From contig NZ_LR734869.1 in the NCBI RefSeq assembly GCF_900010725.2, positions 24,287 to 88,286 of the forward strand: a stretch of DNA of 64,000 nt, in the 5' to 3' direction. Shown here piece after piece: positions 1-8,857 of the stretch (positions are counted from its first letter, which is position 1; the number at the start of each line of letters is the position of its first letter). Source of the stretch: Planktothrix serta PCC 8927 (GTDB lineage Bacteria > Cyanobacteriota > Cyanobacteriia > Cyanobacteriales > Microcoleaceae). The position numbers and the translations under genes are program-made. The notes under the pieces are model-generated. The model saw only the letters and a list, made by a program, of their open reading frames with translations, was not told the origin of the DNA and did no database searches.

Positions 1-228
1 GGAAAAGGGATCGGTGTAGCTTTGGGTAAGAGTGCGATCGCCCACAGTAAAATGAACTAAATGGGAGACGGCATCATAGAGGAGTTCAAAGGGTTGGGCG
101 ACTCCTGAAAGCCAGTTAAATTGGTCTGTGACTTGAGGATGACCGGGATCGGATTCGTGTAAATTCAGTTCGTGGGTGGGGTTGCTGCCATGACTTCTGA
201 TCCAGTTATTGTAACCACTGTTGATCAA
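1..228 (-). CDS. Partial protein running off the left edge
   Basis: A minus-strand frame is open for 76 codons and leaves the window at base 1. Its composition looks coding: it reads HGSNPTHELNLHESDPGHP and then FNWLSGVAQPFELLYDA, and it contains an in-frame HIP1 site near base 34. The most distal usable start is a TTG at 228, but the frame stays open further upstream into the overlapping TPR fragment, so the true start is unknown. The style resembles cyanobacterial secreted anchor-domain proteins, but I do not recognise the family. It overlaps the neighbouring fragment by a few bases, which suggests a rearrangement junction near 220-270. Confidence 0.4.
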   Translation of the reverse strand, partial: MINSGYNNWIRSHGSNPTHELNLHESDPGHPQVTDQFNWLSGVAQPFELLYDAVSHLVHFTVGDRTLTQSYTDPFS

Positions 229-628
229 GGGTTTGCGTTCTCGACGGTGTTTGTTGGTGTGGGATGAAGTCGAAAGTCTTTTACAACCTGGACAGTTAGC
301 GGGAAATTATCGAGTTAAGGAGCCATTAATTAAGGCTTCGTTATATAAAAATTTAGGATGGGCGTATTTTGAACTTGATCAGAATGAACGGGCAAAACAG
401 TATTTATTGTGTTCTATTGAGGAATCAAATGATCGCGCTGCGCCTTATTGTTTATTAGCTCAAATTCAAGAGGAGGAAGGGGATAATTTAGGGGCAAAAG
501 CCGCTTGGCAGAATTGTTTAAATTATGATTCAAAGCAAAGTCGCACCTATAAGGAACCTTGGGTTTGGCCAGAGTTAGAGATCTGGCGGGTAATGGCTTA
601 TGCTTACTTAAATCGTTCTAGCAATTGA
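221..628 (+). pseudogene. C-terminal fragment of a TPR protein
   Basis: The 135-codon frame carries two recognisable TPR-like helix pairs: KNLGWAYFELDQNERAKQYL around residues 43-62, and YCLLAQIQEEEGDNLGAKAA around residues 76-95. It ends with a helical segment LEIWRVMAYAYLN. TPR domains bind partner proteins. The first 20-25 residues (MIKGLRSRRCLLV) do not look like TPR sequence and overlap a minus-strand coding frame, so the original N-terminal part of the gene appears to be missing. The apparent start is a TTG at 221. I read it as the 3' remnant of a larger TPR protein, though expression of a short TPR protein cannot be excluded. Confidence 0.45.
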
Positions 629-802
629 GTAGGGCAATTTAGGGAGATTTAATATTAACAAATGCTTCTCGAAAAGGTTATTGCCACGTTGAAGGAGTTG
701 GGGGCTGTTGAGGAAAGTGAGTGAGGGTTTTAGGTTTGCGATCGCTTGTTGAATTACAAGGAATAGCGATTAGTTTAAGAGTGTGGGTTGTTAGATTTGA
801 TG
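629..802. other. Short spacer before CRISPR array 1
   Basis: No gene is supported here. A 20-codon open stretch at 662-724 (MLLEKVIATLKELGAVEE) looks like a scrap of coding sequence. One HIP1 site lies near 740. Pre-crRNA from the leftward-read array would run into this stretch. Confidence 0.4.
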
Positions 803-1527
803 CTTTTCGTCCCCTTGCGGGGAAAAGATAGGAAATAACTAGCACAGGATTATTTCGATCCCCACCTAGAGGTGGGAGATGTGTTTCCGTCCCCTTGCGG
901 GGAAAAGATAGGAAATAACTTCAACGTAAAGGTTGAATATGTAGATTTTGAGGGGTTTCCGTCCCCTTGCGGGGAAAAGATAGGAAATAACTTAAGTAAG
1001 TATAAATCTATACCACTTCAAAGACTACCGTTTCCGTCCCCTTGCGGGGAAAAGATAGGAAATAACTACAAGAGAAAGACAAAAGGATAGTATATAAGTT
1101 TCCGTCCCCTTGCGGGGAAAAGATAGGAAATAACGTCAGGTACTTAAACCAATCGGTCACTGTCCCATGTTTGCATGGTTTCCGTCCCCTTGCGGGGAAA
1201 AGATAGGAAATAACCTGCACTGCATCAGCAACTGAGTGCTATGTTCAGTCAAGAGTTTCCGTCCCCTTGCGGGGAAAAGATAGGAAATAACGTCCAATCT
1301 GTGGACAAAGCTGAAGGTGTGTGGGGAACACCGTTTCCGTCCCCTTGCGGGGAAAAGATAGGAAATAACCAACTTTGCCACCTCGTTGGCACGTGTTACG
1401 TTCTCCAATCTGGTTTCCGTCCCCTTGCGGGGAAAAGATAGGAAATAACGACATGTGGAACGAAGCGGTTGAATCTGCTGCTAAACTGGAGTTTCCGTCC
1501 CCTTGCGGGGAAAAGATAGGAAATAAC
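803..1527 (-). CRISPR. CRISPR array 1, 10 repeats and 9 spacers
   Basis: Ten 37-nt repeats start at 803, 883, 955, 1030, 1098, 1178, 1255, 1333, 1413 and 1491. Each contains the hairpin core CCCCTTGCGGGG. Spacers are 31-43 nt, typical of type III. Eight or nine repeats are identical; the one at 803 differs in its first bases (CTTTTCG for GTTTCCG). Read on the minus strand the repeat ends ACGGAAAC, matching the usual 8-nt 5' handle with a GAAAC end, and it places the decayed repeat at the leader-distal end. The leader therefore lies on the right, beside cas2 and cas1. Short frames through the array that encode repeated FSPQGDGN-like peptides are artefacts of the repeats. Confidence 0.98.
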
Positions 1528-1886
1528 CCTATCGCTTTGGAAACTATAGCCAATCGAATTTTCAAGGTGCTGTTGCGAGAGGCTACGGATTAATAGCCTG
1601 TATCAAAACAAACTCAGTGGTTTTTCCAATAGGAAAACTCTCAAATTTGTTGATATTTGAAAGTATAGAGGAAATTCTCTAACGAGTCAACCCTAAAAAC
1701 CCAAAAAAGCCTTAAAAATCTCCACCAGATTTTTTCTAGCCTCTTCTAGCTCTCTGCGACATCACCTTAAAAACCGTAATTTTACGTTACAAACTTGTTA
1801 ACTCCATCTCCATCAGGATTTGAGGTTAATTCCTGCCCAAAACCGCAAAAACCAACCCCAAAAACCTGAGAAAACTCAACTTTTCT
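1528..1886 (-). promoter_or_regulatory. Probable leader of CRISPR array 1
   Basis: The 359 bases between the last intact repeat and the stop codon of cas2 hold no convincing gene and include AT-rich blocks (about 1590-1700). The position fits the leader of an array transcribed leftward, given the repeat orientation and the degenerate repeat at the far end. It would carry the pre-crRNA promoter and the integration site. The bases just after the last repeat (1528-1590) could also contain a decayed end. No clear -35/-10 pair was identified. Confidence 0.6.
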
Positions 1887-2171
1887 TTACAAAATCAGAA
1901 AATCCGGCGGTTCATAGGGCGGATCACTCCCAAACACCTTGGTTTGTTGCTTGGCGATCGCATCAAGGGGATACACCCGCAAACTATCCTCCGCCAAATT
2001 CAACACCTTCAACCAACGCTGTTCTAGCAATTGTTCCAAAACCGATCGCTTCAACGGACATTCAAACACCGAATATTGCACCCGTTGACAACGCTGTTCT
2101 AGCAATTTCGCTAATTTTGTCCGTCGTTTATCGTTCCGCACATCATAACAAACCAACCATAAATCGCTCAT
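1887..2171 (-). CDS. cas2: CRISPR-associated endonuclease Cas2
   Basis: This 94-residue protein has the normal Cas2 length and a ferredoxin-like fold signature: WLVCYDVRNDKRRTKLAKLL at the N-terminus with the conserved Asp at residue 10, then VQYSVFECPL, and a C-terminal proline-rich tail. Cas2 forms the dimeric core of the Cas1-Cas2 integrase that inserts new spacers at the leader end. Its start overlaps the end of cas1 by 4 bases (ATGA), so the two are translationally coupled. It sits immediately next to the leader of array 1, which fits a role in that array's adaptation. Confidence 0.97.
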   Translation of the reverse strand: MSDLWLVCYDVRNDKRRTKLAKLLEQRCQRVQYSVFECPLKRSVLEQLLEQRWLKVLNLAEDSLRVYPLDAIAKQQTKVFGSDPPYEPPDFLIL

Positions 2172-3178
2172 TTCAACACAAACCCCTCATAGTCTAACCT
2201 CATCTCCACCAAACATCGGGCCAGCGATCGCGCCTGTTCCAAGATAATTTGACTCAAACTTAACTTGCGGTTTTGGGGTCGATATAGCAACGGTTCCCGC
2301 AGTCGCCGTTCTAACTGTCCTAACAATAGCTTTTTCGCCGCCAACCCTAACCAAACTCCCTCCCCATCAGGAGAGGGTTGAAAATCCTCCGGTTGTAATA
2401 AATTCCCTTGAATCAAAGAAATTACCACCTGATCCACCACCACCGGGCGAAATTCCTCCATTAAATCCAAAACCAAATTCGGGCGATAGGGTTCAGTGGC
2501 GTGGAAAAACCCCAAATAAGGATCAAGTCCCGCCTGAACACAAGCCGCAAATACCCGCGCCAACAATACCCCATATCCCCAACTCAGTAACGCATTAATT
2601 GGATCACGAGGGGGGCGACGGTTGCGTCCGGTAAACTTCCACCGTTGAGGGAAATAATATCGCAACCCTTGATAATAAGTTCTGGCGCAAATTCCCTCAA
2701 TTCCCATCAGTTCAGAACGGTTTAGGGGAGTAGAAACAGATTTCAACTGAAGCACATAAGCAGCGATCGCATCAATGGCTTCCCCCAACTCTCCGATCCG
2801 TCCTTTGCTAAACCGATAACGCTGTTGTAGCAATACCCGTTGGTTGCGAATTTTCGCCATCACCAAAAGTTGCGCCAACGCCATCCCAAAAGTTGTATTA
2901 ATCATCCGATATTGGCCGAGGCGGATCGTGGGGTTGGTTTGGAACTGTCCCTGAAGGCGACCTCGAAACTGTCCATCCCGTTTGAGAAATAGGGTTTCAA
3001 TTCCTCGATCTAGCAGTTGGGCGATCGCTTCATCGGTGAACTGAACCCCCGGTAAAATCACCACTAACGTTAATTCCACTAACCGACAATGATGGGTTTT
3101 GTCCTGTTGTTTGATTAAAAAACTTTGATTGTGATAGCGAACTACTATCCCCGGTTCAGTTAAATATAAAGTTGTCAT
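2168..3178 (-). CDS. cas1: CRISPR-associated endonuclease Cas1
   Basis: Cas1 is the metal-dependent integrase that captures spacers with Cas2. The 336-residue length is normal. The alpha-helical catalytic domain shows the metal ligands: Glu161 in MGIEGICARTYYQ, His226 in GFFHATEPYRPNLVLDL, and the acidic cluster Asp238/Glu241-242 that follows. The N-terminal beta domain starts at MTTLYLTEPG. There is no fused reverse transcriptase, which some type III Cas1 proteins carry. It is the first gene of a leftward cas1-cas2 pair, opposite in direction to the interference operon 900 bases away, so the two modules are likely controlled separately. Confidence 0.97.
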   Translation of the reverse strand: MTTLYLTEPGIVVRYHNQSFLIKQQDKTHHCRLVELTLVVILPGVQFTDEAIAQLLDRGIETLFLKRDGQFRGRLQGQFQTNPTIRLGQYRMINTTFGMALAQLLVMAKIRNQRVLLQQRYRFSKGRIGELGEAIDAIAAYVLQLKSVSTPLNRSELMGIEGICARTYYQGLRYYFPQRWKFTGRNRRPPRDPINALLSWGYGVLLARVFAACVQAGLDPYLGFFHATEPYRPNLVLDLMEEFRPVVVDQVVISLIQGNLLQPEDFQPSPDGEGVWLGLAAKKLLLGQLERRLREPLLYRPQNRKLSLSQIILEQARSLARCLVEMRLDYEGFVLK

Positions 3179-3396
3179 TACCCCAACTCACAGCAGGTTT
3201 TCTCCGTAGGACTGAAGCACCTGACCCGATCAACCCGGTTTCAGGTTCAGTCCTGCTTTATTGTCGAACCTGACTGGAAGACCCCTATTCCAACCGCGCG
3301 TAAGATTAGAACTATTAGAAATTTGGTCTACTCCAGAAGCCAACTTTCAAATTTCAACCCGATTTCTGAAGTGTCAATATTAGGGAGAACTACGAT

Positions 3397-3711
3397 ATGT
3401 CTATTTCTTTAACTCGAATTTTAGTGCGTCACCGGAGCCTAAGTATTGCGATCGCTAATGCAGCAATTACCTGGACTATTTTAATTATTGCTCCATTGGG
3501 ACTATTTGCGGTGATAATCTGTACCTTAGCGGTTTTTATCAGTAGTGCGATCGTTGCTTGGTTCGGAGATCAAGCGCTAGAACATCTGTTAAGACTAGAA
3601 CAGGAACAACTGCGAGAAACCGAAGGAAATCCGGTGTCGATTCCCTCTCCCCCAGGGTTCCAAGGCGATCGCTTTCCCAACTCCGAACGCCGAGAATTAC
3701 GCGATCGCTAA
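3397..3711 (+). CDS. Small membrane protein of unknown function
   Basis: The 104-residue protein has an N-terminal cytosolic stretch, then about 45 hydrophobic residues (roughly 17-60) forming one or two membrane segments, and a charged, proline-containing tail ending in RRELRDR. An AGGGAGA ribosome-binding sequence precedes the ATG by about 9 bases, supporting this start. HIP1 sites lie inside the gene. I do not recognise the family. It stands between the divergent cas1-cas2 pair and the Cas10 operon. A membrane protein beside a type III system could be an accessory factor, but nothing in the sequence links it to CRISPR beyond position. Confidence 0.6.
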   Translation: MSISLTRILVRHRSLSIAIANAAITWTILIIAPLGLFAVIICTLAVFISSAIVAWFGDQALEHLLRLEQEQLRETEGNPVSIPSPPGFQGDRFPNSERRELRDR

Positions 3712-3751
3712 TTCCCAAACACCTCTCAAACCTCAAGCTGGCCTTTTATAA

Positions 3752-4018
3752 CCACCGAAATCTAAGGTTACGTCAAGTTCTACATATTTATTTACAAAGA
3801 TACCCCTGTATCAAAATACCCTTTGTGGTTTAATATTAGAACAAGATGCTAAACTGAACATTGTTAAAACGTTTAAAGCTCAATACCCCGGAGGGTTAAC
3901 AGAGCGTTTTGACCTTGCTCCCGTTCACAGCATCCGACAACAACCCCATCACACATCATCAATTTCTGTAGAGAGTAGAGGCTTTACAATCCCCTTAAAA
4001 GCCTTTAGCCCCAATTAA
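3752..4018 (+). pseudogene. Stop-free remnant upstream of cas10
   Basis: Between the small membrane protein and cas10 one forward frame is open for 88 codons but has no ATG or plausible alternative start. The translated part from about 3840 looks protein-like: LILEQDAKLNIVKTFKAQYP, then RFDLAPVHSIRQQ, ending PLKAFSPN. I do not recognise it. It may be the 3' end of a gene lost by deletion, or a chance open stretch. The rest of 3712-4080 holds AT-rich sequence that probably contains the promoter of the cas operon. Confidence 0.25.
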
Positions 4019-4080
4019 ATTAAAGTTTAAAGAATTTCTTCGCCCTTAATTTGTTCAAATCTTGAATGGGATGCGTCAAC

Positions 4081-6426
4081 ATGACTCATTTAGATCCTGA
4101 AAATTCTATTAAAATTGCGCTGGTTTGGTGTTTAGCTTGGGGACAAGAACGCCAACCCCAACAAGAGGTTAACCCCAATCAATTACGAGAAGCACTATCA
4201 CAGAATCAACCGATTTCTGAACCGTTACAGTCTCTTTTTCAGCAAGTAGAAGCTCTTTTAAAGATGCCCTTTCCTGAAAAAATTAATGACCTACAAAATT
4301 ATACCCAACAATATCCTCAATTATGGGGTTCTCAAATTGGCTTAGTTTATGGGGGTGCGACTAAAATTAAACAATATGTTTTTGAAGCGGCTAAACTTCC
4401 TGATATTCGAGGAGCTTCGGCGTTATTAGATCGAATTAATTTAATTGATATTCCCGCTTTTTTTGGAGAATATGAGGAGAAAAAATCGGTTACAGTTGAA
4501 CAATGGCTAGATCAAGAGTTTCCCGATCTCCGTTTCGCTTTAATTCCTGAATTATTAGTGTATTACAAAGGCGGTAATATATTAGCTTTTTGTCCGGCTG
4601 CTTTTGTCGAGGATTTATGTAATGCTATTGAAAAACGGTATACCGAAGAAACGTTAACCGCTAATTCCTGCGCTGTGGGCGCGAGATTTAAACCGTTAGA
4701 AGTTCGGTTTGGCTTACTCAAAAATGAGATTAAACAAACGTTTTGGCTAGAAAAATATAATAATAATAAAGATAAAGACCTGGTTAAAGCCTATTTTACT
4801 CAAGAAGATACCGACCCAATAACAGCCTTTAAAAACCGCAAAAGTTTTAACGAGTTAGTCACTCATTTAGCCATTAAATTTAATCAGCGTCGCAGTGGAA
4901 ATGATACAGAAAAACGTCCCAGTCGTCGCTATCCTCCGATGTTTGAAACCCATCCATTTTTAGTTAGAGATGAAAGCGATCGCCGTTTAGCAATTCATCA
5001 TTTTATCACTCCTCCAGAAGATTCTTCTCAAGGATTACCAGGTGATCCTTTTCTATCTGAATCTTTAATTCGTAAACGAATTGTTGGACATATAGCAAAA
5101 CGAGAAGCTTTTCAAGAAAATCTGCCTAATTGGTTTAAAAATTTAAGATTAAACTGGCAGCCGACAGGCGTTTTAATTAAAAGTTGGGTTGAGGAATTTG
5201 AAGATTATCTTGAGAATAATATTCACCTGAAACAAAAATATTATGGTAAAAACAACCCTAATTTAATTAAAGAAGCTTTATCTCTAAGGGAACTGGGAAA
5301 CGTTAATAAAGGGTTTGTTGCCTATATTTATGCAGATGGAAATAATATGGGAGGTTATATTCAAACCATCCAAACTCCTCAAGAGTATCAAAAATTTAGT
5401 CAAGATATATTTGAAGCAACCGAGAAATCTGTTTACAAAGCATTAGCTCAACATCTGATGCCTCATCAACTGAATAATTTAACAGATCCAGATAATATCA
5501 AGCGCAATGGAGAATGGATACATCCCTTTGAAATTGTCACCATTGGGGGAGATGACGTTTTAGTTATTGTACCTGCGAATAAAGCATTAGAAATTGCTAA
5601 AACCATTGGAGAAGAATTTGAAAAAATTTTACTCAATAAAGATCCAGATAAATATAAAGTTGATAAAAAATATGATTATGAACCTAAAATCATTCATCGC
5701 TATCAGGGACAAAATCTCCCATCCGGTTCTAATCAATGTAAACTAAGTATGTCCACTGGCGTTTTAATTACTGCGGAAAATACTCCCATCTATTATGCAG
5801 AGGATTTAGTAAGTCAGTTGCTTAAATCAGCGAAAGAGAAAGCTAAAATACTCAAAACTGCCGATAAAAAACTAGATAAAAATGCGGGCAAATATTATGG
5901 AGGAACCATTGACTTTTTTACCATGAAATCGGTTACAATGTTAGCATCCAGTATTAAAGAATTTCGAGAACAAGGATTAACAAAAGAAGTCAGAGGTCAG
6001 AAACTTCAGTTATATGCAGCACCTTATACACTCTACGAAATCGGGGGGTTATTAGAGTCACTGAAAGCATTACATGAAGCTAAATTTCCGCGATCGCAAC
6101 TTTATCAAATCCGCAGTTTCCTAGAACAAGGAAAACACACCGCTATTCTGAATTATCGTTATTTCCGAGTTCGTTTAAAATCTGATGCCCAAATTCCTCT
6201 GAAAGAACATTTTGAAGAACCCTGGTGTAACGCTAAAACCAACCCTGGAAATATCGCCCCTTGGATGTATTATGAGGAGAAAGAAACTGATCCTAAAAAA
6301 TCTTCAGAACCTAAGAAATTTTACGAAACAATTTGGCGAGATTTAGTGGATCTTTATCCTTTCTCTGAAGCATCCGAAACCTCTGAGGTAGAGACGTTGC
6401 ATGCAACGTCTCTACCTACGGAATAA
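4081..6426 (+). CDS. cas10: Cas10, HD-less with intact GGDD cyclase motif
   Basis: Large subunit of a type III complex, which converts ATP to cyclic oligoadenylate when target RNA is bound. Two palm-like domains are visible: the first around IGLVYGGATKIKQYVFEAAK, the second starting at YADGNNMGGYI (about residue 418) and leading to the GGDD motif at residues 489-492. I see no N-terminal HD nuclease motif, so DNA cleavage by Cas10 is not expected. ATG codons at 4066 and 4081 are in frame; I prefer 4081 (MTHLDPENS). The last 12 residues are encoded by an inserted palindrome (6386-6417). It is the first gene of the operon; the next starts 31 bases downstream. Confidence 0.93.
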   Translation: MTHLDPENSIKIALVWCLAWGQERQPQQEVNPNQLREALSQNQPISEPLQSLFQQVEALLKMPFPEKINDLQNYTQQYPQLWGSQIGLVYGGATKIKQYVFEAAKLPDIRGASALLDRINLIDIPAFFGEYEEKKSVTVEQWLDQEFPDLRFALIPELLVYYKGGNILAFCPAAFVEDLCNAIEKRYTEETLTANSCAVGARFKPLEVRFGLLKNEIKQTFWLEKYNNNKDKDLVKAYFTQEDTDPITAFKNRKSFNELVTHLAIKFNQRRSGNDTEKRPSRRYPPMFETHPFLVRDESDRRLAIHHFITPPEDSSQGLPGDPFLSESLIRKRIVGHIAKREAFQENLPNWFKNLRLNWQPTGVLIKSWVEEFEDYLENNIHLKQKYYGKNNPNLIKEALSLRELGNVNKGFVAYIYADGNNMGGYIQTIQTPQEYQKFSQDIFEATEKSVYKALAQHLMPHQLNNLTDPDNIKRNGEWIHPFEIVTIGGDDVLVIVPANKALEIAKTIGEEFEKILLNKDPDKYKVDKKYDYEPKIIHRYQGQNLPSGSNQCKLSMSTGVLITAENTPIYYAEDLVSQLLKSAKEKAKILKTADKKLDKNAGKYYGGTIDFFTMKSVTMLASSIKEFREQGLTKEVRGQKLQLYAAPYTLYEIGGLLESLKALHEAKFPRSQLYQIRSFLEQGKHTAILNYRYFRVRLKSDAQIPLKEHFEEPWCNAKTNPGNIAPWMYYEEKETDPKKSSEPKKFYETIWRDLVDLYPFSEASETSEVETLHATSLPTE
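6386..6417. repeat. Perfect palindrome inside the 3' end of cas10
   Basis: A 32-bp perfect inverted repeat centred on GTTGCATGCAAC with arms AGGTAGAGACGTTGC. The same core occurs at 18099-18138, and a relative with core CTAGCATGGCTAG lies at 30026-30054. Here it is read through in frame, adding VETLHATSL to Cas10. It looks like a dispersed small palindromic element, perhaps nonautonomous. Confidence 0.9.
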
Positions 6427-6457
6427 TGGTCGATTTAATTGCAGATGATCTAACACT

Positions 6458-7192
6458 ATGATTCAACTTCAAGCACTCACAAATCCCATAACCTCCTATT
6501 CCCTAACTGCTAATATTAATAGCGCATTATGTATCGGTGCTGGGGGGTCTTCGGGTTCCTTAGCAGATAAACCCATTGTTAGAAATGCGGAAAAAAACTT
6601 AATTATTCCCGCATCTCAACTCAAAGGTCGTTTACGCCATGAATGTGAGAAAATTGCCAGGGGGTTAGGTTGGGGAATTTGTGATTCTCCCAAAGCAGAA
6701 ACCATGTGTCCCCAACGCGCTGGACTTTCAGAAGTAGAAAAAAACCGATTTAACCGAGAAGAATATCGAGTTGTAGAAGATGACAGACATCACTGTTTAA
6801 TCTGTCAAATTTTCGGTAATCCCAGTTTACCATCCCGGGTTCTATTTGATGATTTAATCTGTCAGGAAGACCCCGATAACTTACCCGAAATCCTGCGTCC
6901 GGGTGTGACAATTAACCGTCGTCGGGGGACAGCAGAAGAACACAAACTGTACTTCCTAGAAACCTCTCCCGCTAATGCTGAATTAGCATTTATAGGTGCA
7001 ATTCACTTTCTGCCCAATTGTCCTAATTATGCTCAGGCTTTAATTGTAGCAGGTTTGCATCATATTCATGCGTTAGGGGGCAGTAAATCAGCCGGGTTAG
7101 GATGGTTAACTTGGGAAATTGATCAAAATATTAAAATCAATGAAACTGCATGGCAAGAATTAGCAAAGGGGGTAAAAAATGAATCGAATTGA
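6458..7192 (+). CDS. Cas7-type RAMP subunit with cysteine cluster
   Basis: A backbone-type RAMP protein of the type III effector complex. The N-terminal strand leads to LADKPIVR, where Asp37 is in the position of the RNA-cleaving Asp of Csm3/Cmr4. It is followed by the RAMP loop IPASQLKGRLRHE and, at the C-terminus, the glycine-rich loop LGGSKSAGLGWL. Cysteines in GICD, ETMCPQ and HHCLICQIF could bind zinc, as in several Cas7 subunits. At 244 residues it is close to Csm3 in size. It overlaps the next gene, csx10, by 14 bases, so translation is coupled. The exact position in the complex is inferred. Confidence 0.85.
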   Translation: MIQLQALTNPITSYSLTANINSALCIGAGGSSGSLADKPIVRNAEKNLIIPASQLKGRLRHECEKIARGLGWGICDSPKAETMCPQRAGLSEVEKNRFNREEYRVVEDDRHHCLICQIFGNPSLPSRVLFDDLICQEDPDNLPEILRPGVTINRRRGTAEEHKLYFLETSPANAELAFIGAIHFLPNCPNYAQALIVAGLHHIHALGGSKSAGLGWLTWEIDQNIKINETAWQELAKGVKNESN

Positions 7193-8414
7193 ATTAGAAA
7201 TAAAAGCATTATCTCCTTTGGCAATTGGTCGGAATAAACCGGGAGTTTCAGTCAGTGAAGCAGGAGACTATATTCCCGGTTCCGTCATTCGAGGGGCGAT
7301 CGCATCCCAACTATTACAAACCAATCAACCTGAAACTGGAGATGATTTTCACAGCCTATTTTTAGATCAAAATCAAGCTATTTTTCAGAATGCTTATCCA
7401 GCATTTGTCTATGATAAAGAAACTAAAACTAAGGAAATTGCAGAAAACGTTTATGTTCTTCCTTCAACCGTTCTCAGTTCTAAAACTAACCCTGGATTTG
7501 CCCCAAAAGGAAACGGCGTTTTTGATACCTTAATTGATCGCTTCTGTGCAGAACAACATGGTTTTCCCTATGACCCCAGTTGTCCTACTGAAAAAGGCGA
7601 TCGCGTTGACGGTTTTTCAGGGTTCTATACTATAATTAAGCAGAAATACCATAAAGTTTCAGCCAATAAACGGTTGTTAACGCGAGTCGGAATTAACCGC
7701 AGACGGGCTACTTCAGAAGAATCCATTCTCTATAGTATACAAGTATTAAATGAATCCCAACTAATAGGAAACAAACCTGCTATTTATCAAGGAGCAATTT
7801 TAGTTCCCGATCATCAGTTAGCAGAATTATTGGTCGCATTTATTCGTTCTCACCAAGAAGTTTTCCGTTTTGGTGGGTCAGTTTCTAGGGGACTAGGAAA
7901 AGTAAAAATTCAACCAAAATTATCACAAAAATCTCAAAATCTGGTAAAATCAAGAATAGATGATTTTAACAAAGAACTCCAAAAACGTTGGCAAAAGTGG
8001 AATATTTTTAGTCAACCGGAAAAACCCTATCCCAAAGACCGAAAATATTTCACCCTAGATTTACAATCCGATGCTATTCTAACGGAAAATTGGCAACGAA
8101 CAACGGTAATTTCCGAAGCGATGTTAAGGGAATTAACAGGTCTTGATTCATCCCTAAAATTGGAAGCTGCTTATAGTAGTTATGACCATCGTTCCGGTTG
8201 GAATAGTGCTTGGGGTTTAATGAAAGATATTGAGTTAGTTACAAATAAAGGAGGGGTTTATCTATTTAGTATTAGTCAAGATCAGGAAAAAGAATGGACA
8301 GATGCTTTGATTCAATTAGAATCTCAAGGTGTGGGAGAACGAACCTCAGAAGGGTTTGGTCAAGTTCAAATTTGTAACCCATTTCATTTAGTATTACGCG
8401 AGGAGGCAAAATGA
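7179..8414 (+). CDS. csx10: Csx10, Cas5-like RAMP subunit of subtype III-D
   Basis: At 411 residues this is the size expected for Csx10, the Cas5-group RAMP that marks subtype III-D and caps the crRNA 5' handle. It begins with a RAMP strand (MNRIELEIKALSPLAIG), followed by YIPGSVIRGAIASQLL at about residues 31-46. It has the internal NRRRAT segment seen in such proteins and a glycine-rich loop FGGSVSRGLGKV near residues 231-242. It overlaps both neighbours (14 bases before, ATGA after), which indicates tight operon coupling. The family assignment rests on these features and on the neighbouring gene content, not on a search. Confidence 0.82.
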   Translation: MNRIELEIKALSPLAIGRNKPGVSVSEAGDYIPGSVIRGAIASQLLQTNQPETGDDFHSLFLDQNQAIFQNAYPAFVYDKETKTKEIAENVYVLPSTVLSSKTNPGFAPKGNGVFDTLIDRFCAEQHGFPYDPSCPTEKGDRVDGFSGFYTIIKQKYHKVSANKRLLTRVGINRRRATSEESILYSIQVLNESQLIGNKPAIYQGAILVPDHQLAELLVAFIRSHQEVFRFGGSVSRGLGKVKIQPKLSQKSQNLVKSRIDDFNKELQKRWQKWNIFSQPEKPYPKDRKYFTLDLQSDAILTENWQRTTVISEAMLRELTGLDSSLKLEAAYSSYDHRSGWNSAWGLMKDIELVTNKGGVYLFSISQDQEKEWTDALIQLESQGVGERTSEGFGQVQICNPFHLVLREEAK

Positions 8415-8824
8415 GTTTATCGCCTGAAGTTCAAATCGCACTGGAAATTCAAAAAGGAATCCGTCAAGCGGAAGATGAGTTAGTTCAAGCAATAGAGAAA
8501 GCATTAGATAGTAAAAAATACGGGAATTTAGAAGAATCTCAGTTTAGAAATTTAGTCAGAGTTGCTGAAACCACCGATAGTCCAGAAGTGATTAAAAACT
8601 TTATCCGCTATCAAGTGGGACGGGATACTAAATGGGGTCGAGGTAAAGATTCTTTAGCAGAAATTATTATTAATGATATTAATGCTAAAACCAAGGAAAA
8701 AGCAGAAGCGATCGCTAAACAAGCTAAAACCCAAGATATCAAGTCAATTCATATTGAGTTAATTCGTCGATATTTAGGATATGGCGCACGACATCTTAAA
8801 TATTTGCGAGAAGGTAAAGTCTGA
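8411..8824 (+). CDS. cas11: Small alpha-helical subunit, Cas11-like
   Basis: A 137-residue, apparently all-helical protein (EIQKGIRQAEDELVQAIEKA near the N-terminus, HIELIRRYLGYGARHLKYL near the C-terminus). Size, helicity and position directly after csx10 match the Csm2/Cmr5-type small subunits (Cas11), which line the belly of type III complexes and contact target RNA. Its ATG overlaps the csx10 stop (ATGA). No enzymatic motif is visible. An alternative is an unrelated helical accessory protein, but the conserved-looking C-terminal YLRYGARHLKYL-type segment is typical of the small subunits. Confidence 0.72.
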   Translation: MSLSPEVQIALEIQKGIRQAEDELVQAIEKALDSKKYGNLEESQFRNLVRVAETTDSPEVIKNFIRYQVGRDTKWGRGKDSLAEIIINDINAKTKEKAEAIAKQAKTQDIKSIHIELIRRYLGYGARHLKYLREGKV

Positions 8825-8857
8825 ATTTTAATTAATTTTAATTAAGGGAGTAAAAAA

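Noticed and set aside
872-1593. Several overlapping frames on both strands across array 1
   Set aside because: They translate the CRISPR repeats (repeated FPSPCGEKIGNN or FSPQGDGN peptides) and are not genes.
1820-2197. 125-codon plus-strand frame opposite cas2
   Set aside because: Shadow of cas2 on the other strand; no independent coding signal.
4066-4080. Upstream ATG of cas10
   Set aside because: It adds MGCVN, with no visible ribosome-binding advantage; 4081 preferred but not certain.
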